Below are positions 1-6,879 of a stretch of DNA of 48,317 nucleotides, in pieces (the first letter of the stretch is position 1; every line of letters starts with the position of its first letter). Made by a program: the position numbers and the translations under genes. The notes under the pieces were generated by a model that worked only from the letters and a program-made list of their open reading frames with translations, did not search any database and was not told the DNA's origin. The stretch is from a virus, in IMG/VR virus record IMGVR_UViG_3300047661_000028, positions 1-48,317 of that record; one strand, written 5' to 3'.

Positions 1-65
1 ATTTAACAATCAGCATACGATAAAGATGGCGACTGCTTAACACAATCGCCATCTCATCACTAATT

Positions 66-143
66 CATTTTTCGGGTGAAACCACAACATTTGACAAACA
101 GCCTCATTTTTCGGGTGAAACCACAACATTTGACAAACAGCCT
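66..143. repeat. Perfect tandem repeat, two 39-base units
   Basis: Bases 66-104 and 105-143 are identical. They lie on the host side of the tRNA fragment. The rest of 1-239 holds no gene that I can support: there is a short hairpin at 25-53 (8-base arms, no T-run) and the tRNA terminator at 207-233. The function of the repeat is unknown. Confidence 0.9.
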
Positions 144-206
144 GAAAATAAAGGACAAACAAAGGACAAAACACCGTTTTTACGCGATGTTCCACACAAA
201 GAGAAA

Positions 207-233
207 AGCCGCAACCCTTGACGGGCTGCGGCT
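207..233 (-). terminator. Rho-independent terminator of the tRNA-Arg fragment
   Basis: The two 11-base arms (207-217 and 223-233) pair around a 5-base loop. On the minus strand the hairpin is followed by a T-rich stretch at 206 downward. It starts 7 bases past the CCA end of the tRNA fragment at 240, which is the expected position for the host tRNA terminator. Confidence 0.75.
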
Positions 234-239
234 TTGTGC

Positions 240-286
240 TGGTGCGCCAGAGAGGATTCGAACCTCCGACCTTTTGATTCGTAGTC
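240..286 (-). tRNA. Displaced 3' fragment of tRNA-Arg(ACG); attachment-site core
   Basis: Read on the minus strand, this is a tRNA from about position 30 to the encoded CCA. It contains an anticodon loop with U33, ACG and A37, a variable region AGGTC, a T arm with GGTTCGAATCC, and the acceptor strand CTGGCGC followed by A and CCA. The matching 5' acceptor, D arm and 5' anticodon stem are absent; unrelated DNA begins right after 286. This is the usual footprint of a tyrosine integrase that recombines at a tRNA 3' end. The intact copy should be at the other end of the element. I did not find a second core inside the window. Confidence 0.85.
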
Positions 287-347
287 GTCGAATCGACACC
301 CTATAAACCCAGACGGTGTGCGGCTTTACGGGATTTTGACCTCTGAT

Positions 348-369
348 TTTGGCACATGTTTGGCACATG
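348..369. repeat. Two direct 11-base repeats beside the core: candidate integrase arm sites
   Basis: TTTGGCACATG occurs at 348-358 and again immediately at 359-369, about 60 bases inside the element from the tRNA core. Short direct repeats in this position are typical of arm-type binding sites of tyrosine integrases. The role is inferred from position. The rest of 287-492 shows no gene. Confidence 0.5.
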
Positions 370-492
370 ACATTTTATTGGGAATTTGTCTGATTTTACA
401 AGTATTTGAATATGGGCTTTGAGTAAAAATTATAGTATTTGGTCAAAGCTGTTTCTTCTCTTAATAATAAATAACATCGATGCGTATTATTA

Positions 493-513
493 TTTTGCAG
501 AAATTCTGCAAAA
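493..513. promoter_or_regulatory. Perfect 21-base palindrome upstream of the RloA-like gene: candidate operator
   Basis: The 10-base arm TTTTGCAGAA (493-502) is mirrored exactly by 504-513 around one central base. A degenerate related dyad with TTTTGCA and TGCAGAA lies at about 567-586, overlapping the ribosome site of the next gene. Together they look like a pair of operator sites for an unidentified repressor. No binding protein can be assigned. Confidence 0.45.
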
Positions 514-534
514 CAAGAATAACATTGTTTACTT

Positions 535-562
535 TTGAGCAGAATAAGCATATAATTATAAT
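535..562 (+). promoter_or_regulatory. Candidate promoter for the RloA/RloB-like pair
   Basis: TTGAGC (535-540), a 16-base spacer and TATAAT (557-562) lie 40 bases before the start at 602. An overlapping alternative -10 TATAAT is at 551-556. The -35 match is only moderate. Confidence 0.45.
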
Positions 563-601
563 ATGATTTTGCAATAAATATGCAGAATGGAGGAGAACGC
601 T

Positions 602-1930
602 ATGCTGCTTGAATTTAAAACGAAGAATTACAAGTCCTTTGTTGAGGAAACGAAGTTTTCTATGATCGCTGCTCCAAAACAATCGGGACTTGATTATAGC
701 TTATTAAAAGAAAAGGTAAAAAGCAAGGTAGTCAAAGGATTATGTTCTTCGGTGATTTATGGTCCGAACGCAGCGGGTAAAACAAATATTATTGGTGCTA
801 TGGATGTGTTTCGTGCCATTGTTCTGCGTGGTAATATTAGAAATTCCGAAGAGAAGACATCGCCTAACCCTGCATCAGCTGCATTAGAGCTCATTCCTAA
901 TAACAAAATGTCCACTCCTCAGCCGGTGGAGTTTTCTGTTGACTTTTTTGAAAATGGACTTCGCATTCAATATGATATTTGCATTGACCTTGGACTGTTC
1001 CTTGACGATGGATATAAAAGAAAAATTATATCCGAAGAGTTGGTTGTTAACGAAGATAGCGTTTTTAGCCGCAAGGGAGATTTAACCTTTGGCGACCTAA
1101 AAGTCATCAAGGATTATCTCTCAGATTCAATGGGGCAGAATATAGAAAGCATAAATGAAATCGCTAAAAATAGTCTAAATCAGGAAGAACTTTTTTTGAC
1201 AAACGGTTTTAAACTAATTTTTTCACAGTCATTTGTCAAAGTGATAACTGATTGGTTTGCCAATAAGTTCATGGTGGTTTGTCGTGCAGATTCCATGCAA
1301 CTCATCAAGAGATTTGCAGACCCACAGAAGAAAGCTGTCTATGTTGAGAAGACGACTGACGAAGCAGCAAAACTATTTGGAATCAATTCAAATGCTGTCG
1401 GATATGTGGTTGGTGACGATGATTCCGAGGCAAAGCTATGTTCTATCTTTAAAAATGTCAAGGATAAAAAGAGTGCGATTATGGCAGCAGATCAATTTGA
1501 GTCATATGGTACAATCCGTTTTATCAATATATTTCCATTAGTTATCCGTGCAATACAAACCGGAGGAACACTGGTGGTTGATGAATTTGATGCGTCAATT
1601 CACCCGATGGCACTAATGAGTATAATCAATGTTTTTCATAATGACGACATTAATATTCACCATGCACAGCTTATCTTTAATACGCATAACCCGATTTTCC
1701 TGAACTCCAATCTTTTTAGAAGAGACGAGATCAAGTTTGTGGAGCGTGATGATGAGAGTCATTGTAGCACACTATATGCATTATCAGATTTTGGAACTAC
1801 GGGAGAAAAGGGTGTCCGGAAGCATGAGGACTATATGAAAAATTATTTCATTAGCCAATACGGAGCAATTAAAGATATTGACTTCACGCCAATCTTTGAG
1901 GAATTACTTGCCAACGAAGGCGAGGCGTGA
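602..1930 (+). CDS. AAA-family ATPase, RloA/AbiLi-like (AAA_21)
   Basis: This is a 442-residue ATP-binding protein of the AAA_21/COG1106 type. Walker A is visible as GPNAAGKTN at about residue 54. The Walker B region GTLVVDEFDASIHP is at about residue 322, followed by a nucleotide-sensing stretch with IFNTHNPIFLN. I start at 602 because GGAGGA at 589-594 is well placed for it; an in-frame ATG at 587 lies within that ribosome site. The next gene, RloB-like, is translationally coupled. ATPase plus RloB pairs are known as RloA/RloB and as the abortive-infection system AbiL. The ATPase is presumably the sensor. Location between the attachment site and the integrase marks it as phage cargo. Confidence 0.85.
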   Translation: MLLEFKTKNYKSFVEETKFSMIAAPKQSGLDYSLLKEKVKSKVVKGLCSSVIYGPNAAGKTNIIGAMDVFRAIVLRGNIRNSEEKTSPNPASAALELIPNNKMSTPQPVEFSVDFFENGLRIQYDICIDLGLFLDDGYKRKIISEELVVNEDSVFSRKGDLTFGDLKVIKDYLSDSMGQNIESINEIAKNSLNQEELFLTNGFKLIFSQSFVKVITDWFANKFMVVCRADSMQLIKRFADPQKKAVYVEKTTDEAAKLFGINSNAVGYVVGDDDSEAKLCSIFKNVKDKKSAIMAADQFESYGTIRFINIFPLVIRAIQTGGTLVVDEFDASIHPMALMSIINVFHNDDINIHHAQLIFNTHNPIFLNSNLFRRDEIKFVERDDESHCSTLYALSDFGTTGEKGVRKHEDYMKNYFISQYGAIKDIDFTPIFEELLANEGEA

Positions 1931-1932
1931 TT

Positions 1933-2586
1933 ATGGCTAATCGTAAATCAACGAAAAAGTATTACTTCAGTGTTGAGGGTGAAACCGAGCAGTGGTATTT
2001 AAAATGGCTACAGGATGTCGTCACTGAGGCATCAGCATATAATGTTTCCTTTGACTGCCCGGTACAAAAGAATCCGCTCAAACGTGCAAAATCCCTAGTG
2101 GTTACCGGAAAGACCGAGGTGTATCATTTTTCTGATTATGAAAGCGATGAGCCGATTCATGTGCAGCAATTCACAGAAACGATGGATAACATGAAGAAAG
2201 CCAAGGAACTGGGAAAGCAAATCAATTACAAGTTTGGATACAGCAATCTGACATTTGATTTATGGATTATATTGCATAAGGCGGATTGCAACGGTTCTGT
2301 TTCTCATAGAGATAATTATATCACTCATTTAAACCGGGCTTATGAAGAGCGTTTTGAAAGCATGAAGGAATATAAGCATGAGGATAATTTCAAGCGGTGC
2401 CTTGGCAAACTGCAGCTTTCCAATGTTATTGACGCCATTAATCGTGCAAAAACTATTATGAAGAGGAATCAAGATAACGGTTATACTCTGCATCAGTATA
2501 AAGGATACAAATATTATAAAGAAAATCCGTCTCTTGATATCTGGGAGGCAATTGAGAAAATACTCAGAGATTGTGAGTTGTATTGA
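1933..2586 (+). CDS. RloB-like (AbiLii-like) predicted nuclease
   Basis: A protein of about 218 residues of the RloB family (PF13707), which has a TOPRIM-like fold. The N-terminal signature SVEGETEQWY (residues 13-22) corresponds to the family's acidic G-x-TE motif. SNLTFDLWIILH near residue 105 matches the conserved N-x-x-F-E/D-x-W segment. A GTG at 1927 overlaps the stop of the ATPase gene, but ATG 1933 is better spaced from GAGG at 1922-1925. As partner of the upstream ATPase it is the likely effector, probably cleaving nucleic acid. The exact target cannot be read from sequence. Assignment to AbiL rather than another RloAB subtype is uncertain. Confidence 0.8.
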   Translation: MANRKSTKKYYFSVEGETEQWYLKWLQDVVTEASAYNVSFDCPVQKNPLKRAKSLVVTGKTEVYHFSDYESDEPIHVQQFTETMDNMKKAKELGKQINYKFGYSNLTFDLWIILHKADCNGSVSHRDNYITHLNRAYEERFESMKEYKHEDNFKRCLGKLQLSNVIDAINRAKTIMKRNQDNGYTLHQYKGYKYYKENPSLDIWEAIEKILRDCELY

Positions 2587-2603
2587 ATATTAGTTATAGG
2601 CAC

Positions 2604-2766
2604 GAGTTGACACCTTTTTTGACGTTAATTTTTATGATTCGTTAACGCGAGCAGAGTCACATTCCGATTTGTTTTAAAATCAACATAAACGCACTCGACG
2701 ATCAAGAAAGGTGTCGGCTCAAAATAGAGCTGACACCTTTTTTGACGATATTTTTTATGCTTCGTT
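2604..2766. repeat. Imperfect direct repeat around the integrase 3' end
   Basis: Bases 2604-2643 and 2727-2766 match at about 36 of 40 positions. The second copy covers the integrase stop codon and the 3' half of its terminator. The first copy carries an equivalent stop (minus-strand codons N-E-S-stop versus N-E-A-stop) but no upstream integrase sequence. It looks like a scar from recombination that brought in the ATPase/RloB cargo. Confidence 0.7.
2707..2743. terminator. Bidirectional terminator between RloB-like gene and integrase
   Basis: The 14-base arms 2707-2720 and 2727-2740 pair with one G-U around loop AAAATA. On the plus strand TTTTTT follows, serving the RloB-like gene. On the minus strand CTTTCTTG follows, a weaker tail that could serve the integrase. 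Confidence 0.8.
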
Positions 2767-3924
2767 TTCGGAGTACGCCCCGTTTGCGGGGAATTTGCCT
2801 CGGATGATGTCGCCCGCCTTGTCAAGGCTGCGCTCCATGAAGTGCGTGTAAACATTTGCGGTTGTCGTGATGTCTGCGTGACCCATCAGATACTGAATGG
2901 TTTTCAGGTCAAGCCCGAGCTCGAACCAGTGGGTGCAGCAGGAGTGCCGCAGGTAATACGGCGTGACTTCCTCGTCAAATGCGTGTTGGATAATCTTGTT
3001 GCGGTACACATCTGCGCCCATTGCAAGATCGACCTCTCGGTGGAAGGAATCCCACATGCGCACCTGGTTGGAGCGGGTGATCATCCCGCTCGATTCGGCA
3101 GGTGTGAAAACGAACAGCCCGCGCCGTTCCGCCGTGCGCAGGCGGACAGCGAGCTCCTGCGGAATCGGGATGGTGCGCTCGGCCTCTTTGCCCTTTTTCT
3201 TTTCCTTCTTCTTCGGCTTTTTCAGTTCCGGCCTGCCGTGAACCCAGTAGGCGGCGCGGCGCACAGTGATGGTTTCTTTACCTTGGGTGAGATTTATGTC
3301 GCTCCACATCAAAGAGACCGTTTCCTCGGGGCGCAAACCGGCAAACAGCATCGTCAGCACCCACAGCCCACAGCGGTGTGTCTGTGCCACACTGATGACC
3401 GCCGCGCGCTCCTCGTCCGTAAGTGGGCGGCGCTCGCCTGTCACCGTTTCCGGCAGCACAAGCCCCTCCGAGATATCCTTGAGAATCATTCCGTTGTAAT
3501 AGGCGCGTTTGAAGATTTGCCGCAGGCACAGTTTCACCTTTCCGGCGTGACTGGTGCTCTGTCCCTTAAAGGAATTAAGAAGTTCCTGCAAAACGTAGGG
3601 CTTTACTTCGGCGAGCTTGTATTGTCCGATGGCGGGCTTGATATGTAGCCGGATGTCGGTTTCATACGAGGTCGCCGTCCCGACGCTGACATGTGGCTGC
3701 TTGTAGACCTCCAGCCATTTATCGGCCCACTCGCCGACGGTTATATTTTTGCTGTCGAATTCAAAGCCGTTGTCATAAAGATTTTGAGCGGCCTTCAGCT
3801 TTTCCTTAAATTCGGTGAGGTTAGTGGAGCGGACCGTTTCACGCTTCGAATGCCCGTCCGGCGTATAGCCGGTAAGAATAGTTGCCCTATAATATCCGTC
3901 AGCGTTTTTCGTATACGCCGCCAT
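2755..3924 (-). CDS. int: Tyrosine-type site-specific integrase
   Basis: This 389-residue tyrosine recombinase catalyses integration and excision of the element at the tRNA-Arg site. It has an N-terminal arm-binding region (1-60), a SAM-like core-binding domain (about 62-160) and a catalytic domain. Catalytic residues visible are R198 (in GLRPEE), R326 (in YLRHSC), H349 (in MGHAD) and the nucleophile Y359 (in NVYTHF). The usual first histidine of the H-x-x-R box is tyrosine here, a known variation. A lysine-rich insertion lies at 235-248. ATG 3924 has an AGGGGGT ribosome site. The gene is read toward the attachment site. Confidence 0.95.
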   Translation of the reverse strand: MAAYTKNADGYYRATILTGYTPDGHSKRETVRSTNLTEFKEKLKAAQNLYDNGFEFDSKNITVGEWADKWLEVYKQPHVSVGTATSYETDIRLHIKPAIGQYKLAEVKPYVLQELLNSFKGQSTSHAGKVKLCLRQIFKRAYYNGMILKDISEGLVLPETVTGERRPLTDEERAAVISVAQTHRCGLWVLTMLFAGLRPEETVSLMWSDINLTQGKETITVRRAAYWVHGRPELKKPKKKEKKKGKEAERTIPIPQELAVRLRTAERRGLFVFTPAESSGMITRSNQVRMWDSFHREVDLAMGADVYRNKIIQHAFDEEVTPYYLRHSCCTHWFELGLDLKTIQYLMGHADITTTANVYTHFMERSLDKAGDIIRGKFPANGAYSENEA

Positions 3925-3948
3925 GATTAGTACCCCCTATTGAATAGC

Positions 3949-3981
3949 ACTATGTCCCGGCAATATTTGTCGGGACATAGT
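3949..3981. other. Perfect 11-base-arm hairpin between repressor and integrase
   Basis: ACTATGTCCCG at 3949-3959 is mirrored at 3971-3981 around an 11-base centre. It lies in the gap between the repressor stop and the integrase start. It lacks a T-run on either strand, so it may be an attenuator, a weak terminator or a protein-binding site. Confidence 0.5.
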
Positions 3982-4027
3982 TTGGTCAGATCGATTATTT
4001 ATTTGTTATGACAAGACTATCTGCCAC

Positions 4028-4468
4028 TTAAAGCCTGTCTAATAAATCACGCTTTTTGCTGATGTATTCCTCGTTGGTGAGTAAGCCTTTAGAATTTAAA
4101 GCCCCCAGCTTTTCAATACAGGAGACTATATCATCAATTTCAGTCAAACGTGAATCGGAATTGCTTGTATTATTGCCAAAAGAGGGTTCCCTGCAAATTT
4201 TATATACTTTTTTGCCATCGTGCTCTCCGACATCGCCTGCGGAAATGTTCTCTTCGCCCCAACCGAGCAACTCTGCGGGCGTAATTTGCAGTGCTGCGGA
4301 AAGCTTGGCAATTTTGTCCTGCCGGATGTTCTTGATTTTTCCGCTTTCATAGCGTTGAACTGTAGCCTCCGAAACCCCAACCTTTTTCGCAATATCATAC
4401 AGGGTCAGGTGCAATTCAGCTCTCCGGTTTCTTATTCTGTCTGAGACCTCCACGTTATCACCACTCAC
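4028..4468 (-). CDS. Phage repressor, HTH_XRE plus SHOCT domain
   Basis: A 146-residue lysogeny-type repressor. Residues 8-65 form a XRE/Cro-CI helix-turn-helix with the recognition stretch VSEATVQRYESGK. The C-terminal 25-30 residues (LGALNSKGLLTNEEYISKK) match the SHOCT short oligomerisation domain. There is no LexA/S24 peptidase domain, so RecA-stimulated self-cleavage is not expected. The start GTG 4468 has a poor ribosome site, so the exact N-terminus is uncertain. It is divergent from the 4629 gene, the classic cI/cro arrangement, and leads into the integrase. Confidence 0.85.
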   Translation of the reverse strand: MSGDNVEVSDRIRNRRAELHLTLYDIAKKVGVSEATVQRYESGKIKNIRQDKIAKLSAALQITPAELLGWGEENISAGDVGEHDGKKVYKICREPSFGNNTSNSDSRLTEIDDIVSCIEKLGALNSKGLLTNEEYISKKRDLLDRL

Positions 4469-4486
4469 TTGTCTTAATTTTCTTTA

Positions 4487-4515
4487 ATGTTACCACATCT
4501 TATGGACATATGCAA
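4487..4515 (-). promoter_or_regulatory. Leftward promoter for repressor and integrase
   Basis: On the minus strand: TTGCAT (4515-4510), a 17-base spacer, then TAACAT (4492-4487). It lies 18 bases upstream of the repressor start. Confidence 0.55.
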
Positions 4516-4557
4516 GTATAATCTTACTCTAAAAGAAATATTGGCTACAATTGTCAA

Positions 4558-4585
4558 TTGACATTGCGTAACGGTTTGGTATATT
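4558..4585 (+). promoter_or_regulatory. Rightward early lytic promoter with operator-like dyad
   Basis: TTGACA (4558-4563), a 16-base spacer and TATATT (4580-4585), 44 bases before the start at 4629. The overlapping stretch at about 4549-4566 contains repeated CAATTG dyads, which would suit repressor binding over the -35. Confidence 0.7.
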
Positions 4586-4628
4586 ATTAGCACAAACGCA
4601 AGTCTCTTAGGAAGGGAGAAATGTTAAA

Positions 4629-4841
4629 TTGCTACAAGTGGATACAGAAAAGCTCGTTGGAATAATCTATGGAAAAAAGTTCAGCAAAAGCAGCTTCGCA
4701 AAGGAAATAGGCTTGGACAGGAAGACATTATCACTATATATGAGTGAACCCAACCGTTTTACTATCAAGATGATAAATCTGATGGCACAGATTCTTGTGC
4801 TGAAGGATGAGGAATTCAAGGGCATATTTTTTTATCACTAA
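4629..4841 (+). CDS. Small Cro-like helix-turn-helix protein
   Basis: A 70-residue protein with one helix-turn-helix. The stretch SKSSFAKEIGLDRKTLSLYM (residues 19-38) reads as the HTH. It is the first gene of the rightward early transcript and so sits in the position of cro. The start is TTG 4629, with GAAGGGAG (4611-4618) as ribosome site at about 10 bases. An ATG at 4621 is out of frame and soon stops. The likely role is an early regulator binding operators shared with the repressor. Confidence 0.65.
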   Translation: MLQVDTEKLVGIIYGKKFSKSSFAKEIGLDRKTLSLYMSEPNRFTIKMINLMAQILVLKDEEFKGIFFYH

Positions 4842-4864
4842 ACTTGCATATGTGCAACAAATAA

Positions 4865-4963
4865 TACGCAATGTGAGTAATATTTTACGCAAAGTGAGGA
4901 ATTATTGATACGTAATGCGGAACTTATTCCGCGAAATGAGTAAATTCTACGCAAAACGAGTAA
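4865..4963. repeat. Five iteron-like imperfect direct repeats
   Basis: Units of about 16 bases start at 4865, 4886, 4909, 4928 and 4948, a period of 19-23 bases. Their consensus is close to TACGCAAWGTGAGTAA. A partial sixth unit follows at 4969. They fill the gap upstream of the 4994 gene (4842-4993). About two helical turns per unit implies binding along one DNA face. The repeats may be operator arrays or replication iterons. Confidence 0.8.
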
Positions 4964-4993
4964 ATAGCTACCCGCAATTAAAGCATCTAAAGA

Positions 4994-5272
4994 TTGGAGG
5001 GAACAAAACTGTCAAAGGTTAATTTTAAATCTTATGATCCGAAATCGTCATCACCGACACAGCTTGACATTATTGTGGCGCAGTACGGACCATACCTCAC
5101 TGCAGATGAGATGTCAGAGTGCCTTAAAATAAAGCGCACGATTGCCTATGGACTATTAAAGGCAAAGCAAATGGCGTACACGCGCACATCCGGAGATAGC
5201 GGTTCATACCGCATTTCGGCAATTGACATAGTAAAATACGTAGAAAAACATGCTGTAAAAGCGGCAGGATGA
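4994..5272 (+). CDS. Small helix-turn-helix protein, excisionase-like
   Basis: A 92-residue protein whose central part (LTADEMSECLKIKRTIAYGL, about 35-54) resembles a MerR/excisionase-type winged helix, followed by basic residues and a TSGDSGSYRISAID wing. It may be the excisionase or a repeat-binding regulator; the iteron array is directly upstream. The start is unsettled: TTG 4994 lacks an upstream ribosome site, while GGAGGG at 4996-5001 is ideally spaced for a CTG at 5009. The stop overlaps the next gene by four bases. Confidence 0.6.
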   Translation: MEGTKLSKVNFKSYDPKSSSPTQLDIIVAQYGPYLTADEMSECLKIKRTIAYGLLKAKQMAYTRTSGDSGSYRISAIDIVKYVEKHAVKAAG

Positions 5273-6552
5273 TTTTAAAAATGAAGTTTACACTTTATGC
5301 ACACCAAACTACCGAAATGGAATACCTCGCATCAAATAATAGCTTTGCACTGTTCGCGGAGCAGGGTACCGGAAAAACGCTCCCTATGCTGTTGCACATT
5401 CTCAACCTTTTAAAGAACGGACAAATATCCGACGCGTTGATTATTTGCCCGAAAGCTGTGATGGAGAGTTGGTATCGAGACATGGACAAGTTTTCACCGA
5501 TGTACAAGGAGCTGCTCCAGCGCAAGATCACCGTGATAAATTATGATTTAGTGTGGCGTCGCGCCGAATACATGCGGTCATGGGGATGCGTTGTGCTCGA
5601 CGAAAGCCACTTCATTAAACACCGCACATCACGCCGTGCTAAGTTCATTTTGAAGCTCGGCACTCTTACGGAGTATCGGTACATACTCACTGGCACCCCA
5701 ATCGGCAATAGCCATTGGGAGGAAATATGGTCGCAATACGCCTTCCTCGACCCGCACATCTTCGGTAAGTATTCAGCATTTGAGAAGCGCTACTGTATTT
5801 TGAACCAGTTTTATAAACCTTTCAAATACATAAATACCGAGGAACTTAAAGAAAAGATATTCAGCCACGCATACCGCGTGACAAAAGCCGAGTGTCTCGA
5901 TTTGCCGGAAAAATTGTCGCCGGAGCGGTACATCATCGACATCGCGGAAAAGAAACTATACAAGGAAATGCTGAAAAACTACATTGAGGAGCTTGACATC
6001 GAAGCGAAAAATCCGCTGGCGCGCATGGCAAAGTTGCGACAGATGTGCAGTGGATTTATTAACGACGCGGACGGTACTCTACACAAGCTCAAATGTGGCA
6101 AGTCGGCTGCACTCGCTGATTTTCTCGACAACTGGAGCAGCAAACTGGTCATATTCGCGGAATATAAACAATCGGCTCGCGACATTGCTGCTGTGCTTGT
6201 CAAACTGAAAATCAAGTATGTGACCCTTGACGGTGACCAAAAGGACAAGGGTATCTGGAAGCAGTTCCAGAACGACCCGACCATTCAAGTTATCGTCTGT
6301 CAGTACAAATCCGCGTCGGCTGGAATTGACCTCTTCGCCGCCGACACAATTATTTATTATGAACCCACTCTGTCAAGTCAGACCTTCGAGCAATCCTGCG
6401 ACCGCGTCCACCGCCTCGGTCAGAAAAACAAATGCAGCTATATTTTGTTCGAAACCAAAGGAACGATTGAAGTAAAAATGTGGAGCGCCCTCGCAGCACA
6501 CCGCGACTTTGATGAGCATGAACTGTGGTCGTTTGTTAAGGATGTGGAATAA
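5269..6552 (+). CDS. SNF2-type superfamily 2 helicase
   Basis: A 427-residue compact SNF2-family DEAD-like helicase/translocase. Visible motifs are the Q-motif-like LYAHQTTEMEYL, motif I EQGTGKT (about 33), motif II LDESHFIK (about 112), motif III LTGTPIGN (about 141), motif V SASAGIDL (about 351) and motif VI QSCDRVHRLGQ (about 380). Such minimal SNF2 proteins are common in the early regions of Clostridia and Bacilli phages and act in replication or recombination. ATG 5269 overlaps the previous stop; ATG 5281 is an alternative. Confidence 0.9.
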   Translation: MILKMKFTLYAHQTTEMEYLASNNSFALFAEQGTGKTLPMLLHILNLLKNGQISDALIICPKAVMESWYRDMDKFSPMYKELLQRKITVINYDLVWRRAEYMRSWGCVVLDESHFIKHRTSRRAKFILKLGTLTEYRYILTGTPIGNSHWEEIWSQYAFLDPHIFGKYSAFEKRYCILNQFYKPFKYINTEELKEKIFSHAYRVTKAECLDLPEKLSPERYIIDIAEKKLYKEMLKNYIEELDIEAKNPLARMAKLRQMCSGFINDADGTLHKLKCGKSAALADFLDNWSSKLVIFAEYKQSARDIAAVLVKLKIKYVTLDGDQKDKGIWKQFQNDPTIQVIVCQYKSASAGIDLFAADTIIYYEPTLSSQTFEQSCDRVHRLGQKNKCSYILFETKGTIEVKMWSALAAHRDFDEHELWSFVKDVE

Positions 6553-6879
6553 ATGAAATCACACATGAACCCAGCGGTACGCATGACAACCAAAGAGAAA
6601 CTCGCAATGGGGAAAGTAATCGACGCGGAGATACAGCGCCGCATGACCGAGGTGGACACCCGGTACCGCGAAATACAAGCGGAAGCATCGCGGCGAGCGC
6701 TGATACTTGCCGTGTTTTCCGTTTGGCAAGCGTATGGAATGGGCAAGAAACGGATTGGCAAATACCTCGCAGAACTCGACAAATGGGGCGAAATGGCTCT
6801 GAAAGATAGCACATGGGAGGACGAAATGTGTGCGGCACTTAAAACAATCGGCGTGAATTTTTATAAGGAAGTGGACTAA
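6553..6879 (+). CDS. Conserved-type phage hypothetical protein
   Basis: A 108-residue mostly helical, charged protein that I do not recognise. It begins directly after the helicase stop, and its own stop overlaps the dcm start, so it belongs to the same operon. No motif, signal peptide or membrane segment is visible. Confidence 0.65.
   Translation: MKSHMNPAVRMTTKEKLAMGKVIDAEIQRRMTEVDTRYREIQAEASRRALILAVFSVWQAYGMGKKRIGKYLAELDKWGEMALKDSTWEDEMCAALKTIGVNFYKEVD

Noticed and set aside
25-53. Terminator at the left edge
   Set aside because: Eight-base arms pair but the loop is 13 bases, and no T-run follows on either strand.
180-368. Protein-coding frames across the tRNA fragment
   Set aside because: The sequence is explained by the tRNA-Arg 3' end, its terminator and repeats.
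2842-3648. Plus-strand frame of 268 codons opposite the integrase
   Set aside because: Antisense to a clear tyrosine recombinase; composition reflects the integrase codons, and it has no recognisable motif.
4865-4963. CRISPR array
   Set aside because: Repeat units are degenerate, and only 3-7 bases lie between them; there are no cas genes.
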